Positions 11,401 through 23,145 of a stretch of DNA of 64,000 nucleotides are shown here, piece after piece. The position numbers and the translations under genes were made by a program. How positions within the stretch are numbered: position 1 is the stretch's first letter; the number at the start of each line of letters is the position of its first letter. The notes under the pieces were generated by a model. It was not told where the DNA came from, did no database searches, and saw only the letters and a list, made by a program, of their open reading frames with translations. This DNA comes from Parapristionchus giblindavisi. Lineage: Eukaryota > Nematoda > Chromadorea > Rhabditida > Diplogasteridae. The stretch covers positions 496,001 to 560,000 of the forward strand of contig CALSFV010000059.1 in assembly GCA_943737045.1 (NCBI GenBank). Direction: 5' to 3'.

Positions 11401-14400
11401 CATTATCTTTTTTTTATTTCAGTGCATGTTTGTTTGTTTCTTTGGAGAATCAGGAAATGGCAGAAAGAGTAGTACGCACGCGGCGCACAATGTGACTAAT
11501 TTTGTTTGCATCTGCATACAATGTAGCCGTAATAACAGCATAGCTCTCTCTCTCTCTCTCGACTTAGTATCTGGGAGAAAGGAGAGGGAGAGGGAGAAGG
11601 AGAGGGAGAGGGAGAGGGAGATGCAGAGGGAGAGGGAGAGGAAGAGGGAGAGGGAGAGGGAGAGGGAGATGCAGAGGGAGAGGGAGAGGGAGATGCAGAG
11701 GGAGAGGGAGAGGGAGAGGGAGATGCAGGGGAGAGGGAGAGGGAGAGGGAGAAAGGAGAGGGAGAGGGAGAGATCTTACTATATACCTTCTGTGTTTTCG
11801 TTGAAAGACTACAACTACGAGGCGCTAAGGATTAGAGCTATATCCCTTTGAATAGGTGAGATACAGGATTAGCTATAGATTTATCGATAGGGATGCGGAA
11901 GGAGTAGATTACTTGAGAGGGTAGAAATGGCATACTTCTCCAACAGATTAGTGGTTAGTCCGCGGGGCTTCGTGTGCCTTGAATAACGGGTAGTACCTTT
12001 ACCTTCTACCTTTAGTCGGCGGTATATTCTCACGACCCGAGATAATTTGAAACTCTCCGCTTTGATCTCGTTTTGTCTATGAGAGTTCAAGGGAAGAGTT
12101 TCAAATCAGCTCGGGCCGTGCCTTCGAAACAGTCTTCCGATGCTTCTTCGAATCTACGTGCTTTTCAAAGAGTGAAATACCAAAATGGTTCTGTGCTTGA
12201 GAAAGTTCATAGTATTTACATGTGTACTTCACAAAGTTCAACTGCAATTTCTACTTCTTTATCCTTTCCTCCTCCGTCCATACCACCAAATGCTGGGAAT
12301 AAAGGAAGGATAGTGCCTGATGTGAGCCGGGAAATAAAAGACGGATCGTGCCGAAGCCGGCAAATTGGTCTTTTTTCCTCTACCACAACCCTTTCAAGAC
12401 AATCGTTTTATGTCCCTCCTCGCCCACAATTGGTCATTCTCATATGAGACTACTTTGTTATTGCACTATTCAAGGACCAATTTGCCGGCTTCGGCACGAT
12501 CCGGCTTTTATTCCCCGGCTCTGGCTGTCTTTTATACTCTACTTCCCGGCTCTCTCTGCTTCCAAGACGACTGTACAGTTCATCTATTAAACATGTTAGG
12601 CTCGGTTGGGAGCATAGGAACAACGAAGGAGAGGGAGAGGGAGAGGGAGAGGGAGAGAAGAAAGCTAGTAGGAGAGGAGGAGGCAGAGGGGCTAGACTCT
12701 GACTAGCGTGATCTTCGCGGAATATTATGCAGCAGCAGAAATGGAGAAGGATGCTCTGGTTTTTATTTCCCACTGGTCCCCCAGTAGATTTCCCAGTGGG
12801 GATGGAGCTAGGGGACCAGTGGGAGATTTACTGGGGGACCACTGAGAAGGGGAGAGGCACTGGGGGACCAGTGGGAGAAAATTTAGTGCCCCAGTGGGGG
12901 AGTGGGCGTGGTCTTGCACTGTGATATTGTAGAGAAGAGGGTTATAGTGAAATGACTGTTTATCCAAGTATGGACGATACGAATACATTCGAATTAATAA
13001 ACAATAATAAAATAGCATAACTAACTCAACAAAGTAACTATTACATTACATACTAATCTAGAGCGTGTAAATGTGAAATCTCAAAGGGACTAGGGGACCA
13101 AAAGTTTGTTCGTTTTGTCGGTCTGAATATATTGAAAGATTAGAGGAGGGGCATACAACAATCGATAATCATTACATTACATTAAAAAAAGATACTGTTG
13201 TAGCATAGAAAGAGATCAAAGGACAGAAACTAGTGATCAAAGATCACTTAATCCTCTTAGCTGGTCATCTTCTTAATATCCTTCTGATTCATTGATCCGT
13301 TGAATGAATTATGCTGAACATTCTTCTAAGTCATAAACTTGACGACTTCCTCACATCTTGCTCTTTCCATACCAACTGAAAAGTATTGATTTTTTAATAA
13401 CAATCTTCCAATTCGTCATCCGTTTCAATCTATTTAACCTGACTATTAATAATCCTATACGAATTGTGCATTGTGATTTCAAAGACTTTGTTAAGCTGAT
13501 TTCAACGATACATCAGTTATCGATTTTCGTCCATACATGGCTTAGAAAAACGCGTATTCTTTTTTTTTCACTCGTTGCAAGAGCACTCAATCGGAGTAGA
13601 GCTGCCAGAAGGTATGAATGGATCCATGAGTGGAATACCATTCGTTAGAGGTCAAGGAAACGAATGCTCATGAGCAATTTTATATTTCTTAGCATGCAAT
13701 TTAATCGGTAGCAAAATAACTAGGATCGTAAATGAACAAGTGGAAGAACTCACAATATTCAGTTGGCTGGCTGCACTATGCCCATGAAGCGAAAAAGTTA
13801 ACGCTGGACTTGCTGAAATTATAATTAATTAGCTAGCATTGCATTTATAGAGTAAGATACGCAGAACTTTGGAAAACTACAAAGTAGTTAATATTTCTAT
13901 AAAACAATTCAGTGAATAAGTGACCATGCAAACCCATTGGCGAAATATATTTGAACATTCAGTCCTCCAAGTGTTGTTCCAACTCTAAAAATACCCAAAA
14001 TTTCAAATCTTCAGGCTCGTAGCCATAAACGTAATAAGTTGTAAGAGAGTAATAAGTTGACATGAATGATGATGTATGAAGACTGTTCTTTTCAGGTTTT
14101 CCATACTTTTATCAACAAATAAAATTAACTTGAGGAATAGTTAAATAGAAAAATATACCTTTCTCCGGTTCATCATCCGTTGATCTCGACTACGCGTCGG
14201 CATATTGCCCTATTGAACTTAAATGAAATTATACTTATTTCATAGAATTGGTAAAATAAAACATATAAATAAGAAAAAAATTTTAAAAGACGCCGAACGC
14301 AACGCTCATGCCAAGAGCCGCAGCGCATCCAATGAATAGCACACTTTGTCAAATGTATGACGAGCGCGCAGTTTCATACTCGTGGTCGCATGGTTTTGTC

Positions 14401-17400
14401 TGGGGGACCAGTGGGAGATTTACTGGGGGACCAGTGGGGAGAAATGCGCCCAATCTGTCATCTTTAGAGCACTCTCTTGTCCTGGGAAACCAGTGGGGGA
14501 GCAAAACCACGCCCACTTTTGCTGGGGCCCCACTGGGAGAAAAAAACCAGAGATGGGAGAGGAAGAGAAGAGGAAAATGAAGAGGGAGAGGGTGAGGGAG
14601 AGGAAGAGAGAGAGGGAGGAAGGGAGAGGGAGAGGGAGAAAGGTCTGTTCATGGCTTATTCATGTGTCATTCGTCACGATTATTAGTGTATATAGAGAGA
14701 GGAATAGACACGGACAACAAGTTGTCCGTGGATACTGCCGAAGAGGTAGTACAACATCTTTGATCATCCTTTGCCAAAGCGACCGCTCTCCTTTAATACA
14801 TTTTTTTACATTTAAATCACATTTATCAAGAGTTCGTTAGGTCGAAGGCTCTGTTATGCATAGCGTTCCAATTCCTGCTCTTCGCTTCGCTTAGGAAGTT
14901 ACATCCAACTGTCTTCCGAAAGAGGTCCTCCATGAATACTGTCTCTCAAAATGAATGCTCACTAGTTTCCGAAAACAAGAGATTTATTTACAAGTGATTT
15001 GTCAGTCAGAATACTGCGCGTAATGCGTACTCTGGACCGAAAATAAAAAGAGGCGATCGTGTACAGTACATTATTAACTAGCAGATTCAATCACCATGTA
15101 CTTCATTTAAGTCTGCACTTCAAGGTACAGGGAAGCCTTATGATCGAGAAATCACACGCAAATTCTGTGTATACTAGATATATCCTTAACTTACTAGACA
15201 GTGACCAAACCATGCTTAATGTTCGATGTTCTTTGAGAAACTTTACCAAGTTGATCTTTGATCTGTGATCTCTGTGGGTCAGGAAAGATCACTTTACCGA
15301 ATTGATCTTTGATCTCCATGGCCCGAGCAATACGTCAATTCTCATTTTTCATATCTTTGTTGTGCCACTATTGAATCATGACAAAAGAAGTGAATAAGTG
15401 AGAGATGGAGAGAACAGTTGTCCTCGCAATGCAAAACGACGATGATGATGAATGATTGGCATCTCTACCTCTTCATTCTCTCCCTCTCCACCATTATTCT
15501 CTCCCTCTTAATTCTCTCCCTCTCCTTCTGTCTTGATTCTCTCCCTCTCCCTCTCTATCAAGATTCTCCCCTCCCTCGTACTTTAAAAGATTAACATTCG
15601 TCTTCCCGAACTTGGAGATCCAATGACTGAATACTCGTGCTGGGTATGAATACTAAGCCCCTCTTCCTCCCTCTCTCTCTCTCTCTCTCTCACTCTCTCT
15701 CTCTCTCTCACTCTCTCTCTCTCTCTATCCCTGTCCTCCGTCCTCCCCTCCCCTCCCCTCTTCCTCGCCTTTTGCCTCTTTCCGTCTCATTTCTTCACAC
15801 TTAGAAGAAATGAAACAGCCCTGGAGGGAGAGGGAGAGGGAAAGGGAGAGGGAGAGGGAGGAGAAAGAAGATAAAGAGGTCTCATTCCAGAGCGGCAATA
15901 AACTCACTTCGAAGCCCGTTTACTACGAAGGAAGAGGACCGAGAAGTGACTAATTAACGGCTGCGGGTTTCATGGGGAGAAAACCTGGCTCTGAGCAACT
16001 ACTCTTGTCAATAAAGTACATTACAAGTACACGGGATTTATGGGATATGTGATATACGCCGTCCGTGATTCGGCATGACAGCGACTAATTGGCGGACATG
16101 TACTTTATACGGATGCACACGGACTTACGGCCGATAGCGTGATCAAGTGTGCCTTGTGGTAATTTGACTAGAATTCGAAATTACTGCTAAACAGTGGAAG
16201 TCCACTTATCATGATTTGTGTGTGGGAGCGGGCATGTTTTCAGGGACATTTATCAAGTCTTAAGGGTGAGAGGGAGATGGAGAGGTAGAGGGAGAGAGAG
16301 GGAGAGGGTGAGAGAGAGGGAGAGGTAGAGAGGGAGAGGGAGAGGAAGAGGGAGAGGTAGAGGAAGAGGGAGAGAACTACTCAACCCAAAAGTACCACAT
16401 ATCATCCATTCAAGTGTAATTTTATGACAAGGATAACAATCTCGTCAACATCGAAAGGATAACGGAGCGTACTAAGTAAATTCCATCCCTCTCCCTCTCT
16501 CTCCCTCTCCCTCTCCTTCTCTCTATCTCTCCCTCTCTCTCTCTCCCCAAGACTCAATTTGTGTCTGCTAGTGGCGACAAGCTAGAGATCACGAGCTTTA
16601 ATTTTGTCCTAGGGGTCCTAGGATTAGGTAATGGTAGACTTAATCGACCTTAGCTTGAGAAATGTCGGACAAAAGTGGTCTTAGGTAACCTTAGTTTGAG
16701 TTAAATTAGTGCATGAATTTCGCTGGATGTGCTAAAACTATTTAGGTGTATTGCCCATTCGTAGACTTGATGTGCGTTGAGACATAGAAGTAGAGGGAGA
16801 GGCAGAGGGAGAAGGAGAGGCACAAAAAAGTAGAGAGGTAGAGGGGAGGAATTGAGGCAGTAAGACATGGTTGACAGCATCTGGGGCTACGGCGTTGTCG
16901 AAAATTACCTCTCCCTTTTCTATTCTCTCCCTCTCCTTCTACCTCTTGATTCTCTCCCTCTCCCTCGAAATTCTTCAAGAGGTACGTGGGACTCGATGAA
17001 CATTTCCAATTGGACTTACAGTGAATGAGATGAATAAACTTCCCATCAGAGAGTCTATACTAGGAGATTTGCACTTTGGGGATCTCTCCCTCTACCTCTA
17101 TCTCTCTCTCCCTCTTCCTATCCTTCTCTCACTCTCTCTCTCTCTCCCTCTCCTTTCCTCTCTCTCTCCCTCTCCCTCGCCATTTTAAGTAGTATACTAT
17201 ATGATGACTTAGTTATATCATTCCATCTTTCTTTGTGAGGAAACATTGTGGTGGAAGAAGGAAGAACGAGGAGATTAGGGGATGGGGAGATCAAGAGGGA
17301 GAGGGAGAGGGAGAGGGAGAGGGAGAGGGAGAAACCTCCGAGAGTCATTTCTTTGATGAAAGTCCTATTCCATGTAAGAAGAGGAGAAGAAAGGGAGACA

Positions 17401-19772
17401 ACGTGATTCAGGAAATTAGAAGTCTATTTCTCCCCTCTCTCTCCTTTTACTCCCTCTCTCTCTCTCTCTCCCTCATCATTTCTTCCCGTCTATGTAGAGT
17501 TGCAGTAGATTACATGCTGTTTGAGGGGTGAGAGAGGGTGAGGAAGAGGGAGAGAGGGTGGGGAGAGTAGAGAGAAATTCGCTGACGATGATAGATTCAA
17601 TTTTCACCCAAGTCCCTTTCTCCCTGCTCTTCTTCTTCTTTTCCTTCTCCGACTTGGGCGACATCATCTTTGTAAGAGCAAAAGGAGAGGGAGAGAGAGG
17701 AAGAGGGAGAGGGAGAGAGAGGAAGAGGGAGAGGGAGAGAGGGAGGGGAGGGAGAGAGGGAGCGAGGTTGGGGGAGGGGGAGGGAGAGGGAGAGAGAGGT
17801 AGAACGTCTAAAACTGCCACCAGCACTCAATTCAATCTGTATGCGCTCGGAAAAGGAACGAGACCGAAGTTACGATTGGAGAAAAGACATGATACGAATG
17901 GTAAGGCATGGATAAGGAAATGATCATAAGGTGAAATAGTGTTATCGTCTTAAGGTCGGACTTAAGTTTAAGGTTTAAGTCCGATCATAAGACGCTAACA
18001 GTAAGTTACGGTATTAAAAGATGGGTGGAAAAGCAAAGTTGAATGATCATAAGGAAAGCCATCACTAACACTCGCGGAAAGTGAGAGAGTGTGGCCAGAG
18101 AGTGTAATCATGAAATTGTGGAAGTCAGAGCCAGAGTACAGACAAGAAAATGAAATGTTCACGAGATGAATATCCTTAGCGCACCTTAGGTCATAAGATT
18201 AGGACTTAAGCTTACTTAGCGTTAAGTCAGACTAAGCACAGCTAAGTACAGTTAAGCCATTACTCACGTTGATAGGAATTCCTTCCACTGCTTGGATCGT
18301 GCCTCGTCCTCGAAGCTGTCCAGCTCGGTCTGCAATGAATTAGTGGTTAAGTACTGCTAATTGTAAGGTCGTGACTTTAAATGAATTAATTTATCCACGC
18401 CCGAGGCGCAACAAGACATGAGATAATTTAAAGGAAAAAAGAACATGATATAATATTGGCTCTCCAGACTGGGGGGGGGGGATTTACAAAGGACTTAATT
18501 CGTGAATGATGGGGTGATTGGCATATGATGACTTAGTGGTTAAGTACGGCTAAGGTCGTGACTTATGGATAAGTCAAAAACGGTCCGTCAGTCAGTCTTA
18601 TGGTTGTGGTATGACTAAAATTATGTTGTGTCTATGAATTCGAGCTCGAATCAGGGATGCCAGAAGCGCAAGGGCTTTGAATGTGAGATGAAACATATTG
18701 CAACAACGAACTGAGTCATTGAAGACCCTCTCCGCTCTGGCCGCACTCTCTCACTCTTATTGTCTGCGAGAGAGTGTGGCCAGAACGAAGAGGGTTGGAC
18801 ATTAGCATGGATGGATATTAGAACACCTGGCCTTTAAGGCACACCCCGAGCTATTTTGAAACTCTCCGCTCTGACAACACTCTCTCGTGGACAAAGAAAG
18901 CGAGAGAGCATTGTCAGAGAGGGTGGTTTCAAATTAGCACTGGATCTGGCATAAACTTCTACAAGACCCAGAAAACACTGTCCGTACTGCCGCTTTAGTA
19001 CGGAGGAATTTGATCCAGAAGAAACATGAGAACGCGTCGGTTTCGTTGCGGTCTATCTCTGATTTCGGTTACGTCGGTTTGGTTTCGAATCGGTTGACCT
19101 AACCCGTCTGGTGTTCGCCGCACGGTTCGTTTACCCGGCGTATCATGGGAAGAGTGTCGTATTTTATGTGAGAGTGAAATGCGCTGTGAAAACCAACACC
19201 TTCATGGAGAAAGAATATCAGAGGAGAGAGAGCGAGAGGAAGAGGAGAGGGAGAGAGAAAAAGGAGAGGGAGAGGCATGCAAAATAGTCAAAAAGCGTGA
19301 CAAAAAGCTATCTATATGAATTTCCAGATGCCCTTTTTCTATCCAAATCGTACTTAATCCCATAGCAACTGCTTCGCTATAGTCGACTCCAACAATCAAA
19401 GTTCAAAGATCAAAGATCAAACTACAAAGTGCAAACTACGCACCTTATCACAGCAGAAGAATCCTCCTATATCGATCTTGGACGGGCAGCAAAACTGCTT
19501 ACTCTCGTCGCTCTTGAAGTCGGGACACTTCTTATCCTGAAAATAATATGTACTTGGTGTACAGGTCACTTGGTGCAACGGTGTAACAAACAATAAAACT
19601 TGTCTAATTAATTATAAATTGCACCATTCACCGGGGGACCTACCCTGTTTTTGTGATGCGAGTCGCCGGGCGTCTGTCGATGGCACACCTGCTCGGCCGC
19701 CGTCTCGATTCCCCACAGCAAAAGGGCCGCGACGAGATGCCGTGGTGTGAGCGCCACACCATCGTGGTGCAT
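6916..19772 (-). CDS. Shisa-like single-pass membrane protein with PPPY tail (complete, 6 exons)
   Basis: Exons on the minus strand are 19772-19644, 19536-19444, 18329-18268, 11340-11207, 10828-10679 and 7112-6916 (stop). Phases agree at every join and give 254 aa. The order is: signal peptide (hydrophobic about residues 12-26); Cys-rich luminal part with C30, CPDF (C47), FCCP (C59/C60) and FFCCD (C71/C72); one transmembrane helix (about 97-117, GVLVVGFVIVVVVG); juxtamembrane Cys/Arg cluster; basic stretch NRAKRRR; PPPY at 191-194; His-rich segment; Pro-rich end. A C-C-CC-CC ectodomain, one membrane span and PPxY are the layout of Shisa/VOPP1/WBP1-type adaptors, which work in the ER/endosome and bind WW-domain proteins such as NEDD4 ligases. 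Family level is inferred from architecture; VOPP1/WBP1-like is the main alternative. The start is chosen because longer upstream frames run into GA repeats. Confidence 0.8.
7258..7609. repeat. Long inverted repeat, about 115-bp arms
   Basis: The left arm begins ATGGCTCGTTAAAAAATAG and runs to the CGCGCGC stretch near 7365. The right arm from about 7498 is its near-perfect reverse complement, ending CTATTTTTTAACGAGCCAT. The centre is a second, looser palindrome around GGAATTCAAATTCC. A shorter sequence sharing GAAATTTGAATTC and its inverse lies at about 8930-8990. It is a non-autonomous foldback-type element, family unknown. Confidence 0.85.
8081..8191. repeat. GAG-hairpin element copy
   Basis: CCCGAGCTAATTTTGCTCTC on the left, AAGAGAGTTTCAAATA on the right, with CCTTTAA at the end. 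Confidence 0.7.
11577..11772 (+). repeat. GGGAGA tract with higher-order unit containing ATGCA
   Basis: The hexamer GGGAGA is interrupted at intervals by GATGCAGA, so blocks of about 24-48 bp repeat as larger units. This shows expansion of a compound unit rather than simple slippage of the hexamer. Confidence 0.85.
12005..12125. repeat. GAG-hairpin element copy
   Basis: CCCGAGATAATTTGAAACTC and AGAGTTTCAAATCAGCTCGG are inverted ends. Confidence 0.75.
12326..12524. repeat. GC-rich inverted repeat
   Basis: GCCGGGAAATAAAAG followed by CGGATCGTGCCGAAGCCGGC on the left is mirrored on the right by GCCGGCTTCGGCACGATCCG and CTTTTATTCCCCGGC. Arms are about 46 bp and the spacer is about 100 bp. Confidence 0.85.
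12755..12915 (+). repeat. Cluster of GGGGACCAGTGGGAGA units
   Basis: At least four imperfect copies in both orientations of CTGGGGGACCAGTGGGAGA, ending in GTGGGCGTGG. A second cluster with the same units is at about 14398-14545, 1.6 kb away. Confidence 0.85.
14398..14545 (+). repeat. Second cluster of GGGGACCAGTGGG units
   Basis: It shares CTGGGGGACCAGTGGGAGA and the TTTACTGGGGGACC junction with the cluster at 12755-12915. It ends in CCACGCCCAC, the reverse complement of the end of the first cluster. Confidence 0.85.
15660..17480. repeat. Alternating GA and CT hexamer tracts
   Basis: Purine tracts (15822-15860, 16265-16375, 16790-16830, 17293-17330) and pyrimidine tracts (15665-15728, 16485-16545, 16905-16965, 17085-17180, 17430-17475) alternate within 1.8 kb. 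Neighbouring tracts are therefore complementary and could fold as hairpins in the pre-mRNA. Confidence 0.8.
18722..18950. repeat. Two adjacent GAG-hairpin elements
   Basis: The first spans about 18722-18800 (GGCCGCACTCTCTCAC with inverse). The second spans about 18832-18950 (TTTAAGGCACACCCCGAGCT, GAAACTCTCCGCTCTGAC with inverse GTCAGAGAGGGTGGTTTC). Confidence 0.8.
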
Positions 19773-19920
19773 CGTGTGCGGCGAGACGATTCTGAGATTC
19801 ACTAAAACAAACTTTGTTTGAGTAAAAGCGAAGAAAAGGCAAGCGGAATCGCGCGAAATCGAGCGGAACAAAGTATTGAATGAGGGAGAGAGAAACAGCT
19901 GAAGCGCGGCACGCGGTGAG

Positions 19921-20021
19921 AGAGAGATAGAGGGAGAGGGAGAGGGAGAGGGAGGGAGAGAGAGAGAGAGAGGGAGAGAGAGAGAGAGAGAGAGAGGGAG
20001 GGAGAGGGAGAGAGCGGGAGA

Positions 20022-20062
<41 letters not shown>

Positions 20063-20068
20063 AGAGGG
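19921..20068 (+). repeat. GA tract in the Shisa-like promoter region
   Basis: GGGAGA hexamers merge with long GAGAGA runs about 150 bp upstream of the ATG at 19772. On the coding strand this is a CTCTCC tract. It may act as promoter DNA, but no core signal is visible. Confidence 0.85.
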
Positions 20069-20572
20069 AGAGAGCAAAGCGAACCACCCGCTGCCTCTCC
20101 CACTCTGCCTGCTACTGCAACCGGTTCGGAGAGAGAGAGGGAGAGATGAGGCCACGCCCCTTGGGGAGAGAGAGGAGAGGGCGAGGGAGAGGGAGAGAGA
20201 GGGGGGATCAAGTGTTTTTGACGTGCGATAGGCTCTCTATATAGAAATTGTTATGAATTCACTTTTGTGACTGGGGGAAAGCGGGGAAACGAATAACACA
20301 ATTCGGACGAGTATTGAATCTGGGGGAAGAATCGGAGGAAGGAAGAGGGAGAGAGGAAAAAGGAGAGGGAGAGAGGAAAAGGGAGAGGGAGAGAGCATAG
20401 TGGGAGAGGGAGAGACAGAGATTAGAGGGAGGGGGGAGATGTAGACGTTATGGCTGAAGATGATTTGATTGTGAATTTCTGTGTAAATACAAAATGGAGA
20501 AAGGTAAGAGATCTTTCGTGGACGATAAAAGGTAAAGGGTATTGGAATGAGAGAGAGATGAAATGATAAGCA

Positions 20573-20763
<191 letters not shown>

Positions 20764-21214
20764 TTATCAACACCCGAGGCGCGACAGCAATGAAATGAAA
20801 ATAATTGTGATTTGACAGAGATATGGGTAATGATTCTCCAAGTTATCTGGATTGTGTTAGTTGATTTATGAGCGAATTATATAAATTGATAAAACCGATC
20901 CAGTGTCTCGGCCCTAGTCCTAGACACTGGACCGACTTGTGTAAATCCAGTTATTCAAAGTCCTGCGGGAGATCAGTGCTACGTCAGCGATAATTCCGAG
21001 AGTAACATGGTGTTCGACAGTCACAAAAGAAAAGAGGCGAGAGAGTGTGTGAAACGATGAGTGTTCTCTGCATTTCATTTCTTTTCGCAATTTTTGAACA
21101 GGGCACAGTGAGTGTTCTCGGGGACAGTCCCTGATAATCTCGTGGGACGGACCTGCTGCACAGAATTTTGATATTTCTGATTTTTCACGCAAAACGGGAA
21201 CATAAATGAACGGT

Positions 21215-21290
21215 TTTCATTTAAATTTGCACTGCCAACGCTCTCTCGCTGTCTTTGTCTACGAGAGACTATTGCCACAGTGGAGAGTAA
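21215..21290. repeat. GAG-hairpin element copy, truncated
   Basis: CCAACGCTCTCTCGCTGTCTT, then TACGAGAGACTATTGCCAC; outer ends lost. Confidence 0.65.
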
Positions 21291-21291
21291 G

Positions 21292-21352
21292 ATTTTTTTT
21301 GCATTCAAAAACCTTTTTTTAAAAAAAAAGGTTTTTGAATGCAAAAAAAAAA
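21292..21352. repeat. Perfect hairpin with T/A-rich ends
   Basis: TTTTTTTTGCATTCAAAAACC and then a T run on the left mirror the A run and GGTTTTTGAATGCAAAAAAAA on the right, with almost no loop. Confidence 0.9.
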
Positions 21353-21955
21353 GATTATCACGTTCCTCTTCGTGAAGTTTTATGTGTTGTATGACACGGT
21401 TCTTTCTTTATTTTCTTCGTTTGCTCGTGTGAGAACTCTCAAACATTGCCATTGTTGAAATATCTCTATAGGAATCGATCAGGGTGAACAGGAGAGGAAG
21501 GAAAACAAAATATATCGACCCCTATCTCTCATACTCACCGTTCTTTAAATGTTTTAAAATTTAGTCAAAAAAAGAAGTCCTTTAAAATGTCCTCGACACA
21601 TCCGTTGTCGAACGCTCTATATTATGCAATTCTGTAATTGTATCGAACATATTGATCTCATTCTAAAAAAGAAGATCTCACCGGTATTTTTATAACAATG
21701 TTTTTTTCCTAAAAATTTCCGGGAAATCGTTTGCCGCCAATCTTGACATAGGCCAAATATTCTCCCAACGCTTGTGACGTCTTGCTCGCACAACATAATT
21801 CTTACATTATAACTCTTTTCCTGGTTTTTGAACACCGCGTTACATAAACTGCGATGCCACGCTTAATAATCAAAGAAATTCCTTGTTATTCCTATTTCTC
21901 TGACATAATAAATCGTTCACTTCGTATAACAATCGAGAAAATTGTAGTGATCTTA

Positions 21956-22012
21956 CAAACGAACGTCAAAACGAGTACCTATTGTGTACTAGTTCTGACG
22001 TTCGTTTGTAAA
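21956..22012. repeat. Perfect short inverted repeat
   Basis: TTACAAACGAACGTCA is mirrored by TGACGTTCGTTTGTAA, with a loop of about 24 bp that is itself partly palindromic (GAGTAC/GTACT). Confidence 0.9.
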
Positions 22013-22754
22013 TACAAATAGAGATATTATCAATAATATTACGTTTGGTATATTCTAGATGCCAAATATATTCACTAGAGAGATAGATATATTCACCACA
22101 GGCCAAAAACCATCTGGGACGCAGGAACAAAATTAAATAATAATAATAATATCAATAATAGTAAGGAATATAGACGTATATTGTCTTTCGTGACACGAAC
22201 CAGTGGACGAATGGGTAAGAAGACAAAGAAAATAAGGAAAGAAAACAGCAATACAATGCGCTGGGGCTCTTCTCTATCCATGGTTTTTCTGACCTTCTAG
22301 ATATGTATCTAGGGGAAGTTCAATGTTTTGGGCCCAGGCTATTTTTCAATTCAAATACACACTCACTTAGGACGTGATTTACCGCACATTTACACAGATT
22401 ACATTTACAGAAGAGCATATTGAGTGAGGAATGGGAGTGAGGAGTTCGAAAATTCCTGGGACAAAAACAGAGAAGTTCCTTCGTAGGTATATCGCTTTAT
22501 CTCACTCCTTGCCTTTTTATCGTCGCTGTCTCTTTCTCGGGTTCACTTCTCAATGCATGAAAATGTTTTATTTTGGCCCGAAATAGGTCCAATTCGAAGG
22601 GTTAATTGAGTGCAATTCAGGAATTTCGATTTTTCTTGAATTTCTAAAAAAAAGTAAAATATTCAATTAATTGTTAGAGAGTGTTCAACCACTGTATTTC
22701 CACACTACTGACAATGAGAATGCCCATTGAGAATCTCCAATAATATCCACTTAC

Positions 22755-22920
22755 CAAGAAAGCTTAATTTTCATTCCATAATAGGAGAATCGTTCACAGA
22801 ATTCATTGGAGAAAATACAAAGAGTAGTTTTAGGCCAATGAGAGATCATCTCAGGCCATGTTTTGTAGATCTTATGACCATCTCGAGGAGGTTGAAACGC
22901 AACCGGCAAATCTCCATCTT
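22755..22920 (-). pseudogene. Displaced copy of peptide-transporter exon 2
   Basis: The copy starts at the same splice boundary (TTTGCAG then AAGATGGAG) and encodes DGDLPVAFQPPRDGHKIYKT through the EFCERFSYYGMK motif with no stop. It matches exon 2 of the gene at 23392-30457 except for a few residues (H for Q, K for T, S for T, F for V). The 5' splice site of the real exon (AAAA-GTAAGT) reads AAAATTAAGC here, so the native donor is lost. A strong GGTAAGTGG lies 12-15 bases further on and could serve as a donor, adding four or five residues. It sits about 470 bp past the stop of the transporter on the same strand, with no other transporter exon around it. Most likely a partial-duplication remnant; a mutually exclusive exon is unlikely because it is 3' of the gene. 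Confidence 0.8.
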
Positions 22921-22971
22921 CTGCAAATGCATAAAAGAATTTATTGAACCCTAATCCTAATCACTCGCAGA

Positions 22972-23145
22972 AAAAAAAAAACCTAGCTCATGTACCCCTG
23001 TGCACCAAACACTAAACGGTTAGGGTTTGAAACACTTGTACTTAAGGGTTTTAAAGCCCTACCCTGAGAACCCTTAAATACAAGTGTTTCAAACCCTAAC
23101 CGTTTAGTGTTTGGTGCACAGGGGTACATGAGCTAGGTTTTTTTT
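22972..23145. repeat. Near-perfect inverted repeat at the 3' side of the transporter
   Basis: Arms of about 75-80 bp start AAAACCTAGCTCATGTACC and end with its reverse complement. They contain GGTTAGGGTTTGAAACACTTG and its inverse around a short loop. The ends are A/T runs. Arms are almost identical, suggesting a young element. Confidence 0.9.

Larger units (their letters stand above)
11341..18267. other. Shisa-like gene intron 3 (about 6.9 kb)
   Basis: No gene recognised. It holds most of the window's GGGAGA or TCTCCC tracts (11577-11772, 12626-12660, 14540-14640, 15475-15560, 15822-15860, 16265-16375, 16485-16545, 17085-17180, 17293-17330 and 17688-17800). It also has a GC-rich inverted repeat (about 12326-12524), two GGGGACCAGTGGG repeat clusters (about 12755-12915 and 14398-14545), and a stretch rich in CTTAAGT/CTTAGG words (about 16600-16710 and 17940-18260). 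Confidence 0.75.

Noticed and set aside
19608..20211. Minus-strand frames extending the Shisa-like N-terminus
   Set aside because: They read through CTCTCC repeats. The ATG at 19772 gives a normal signal peptide and starts past the repeats.
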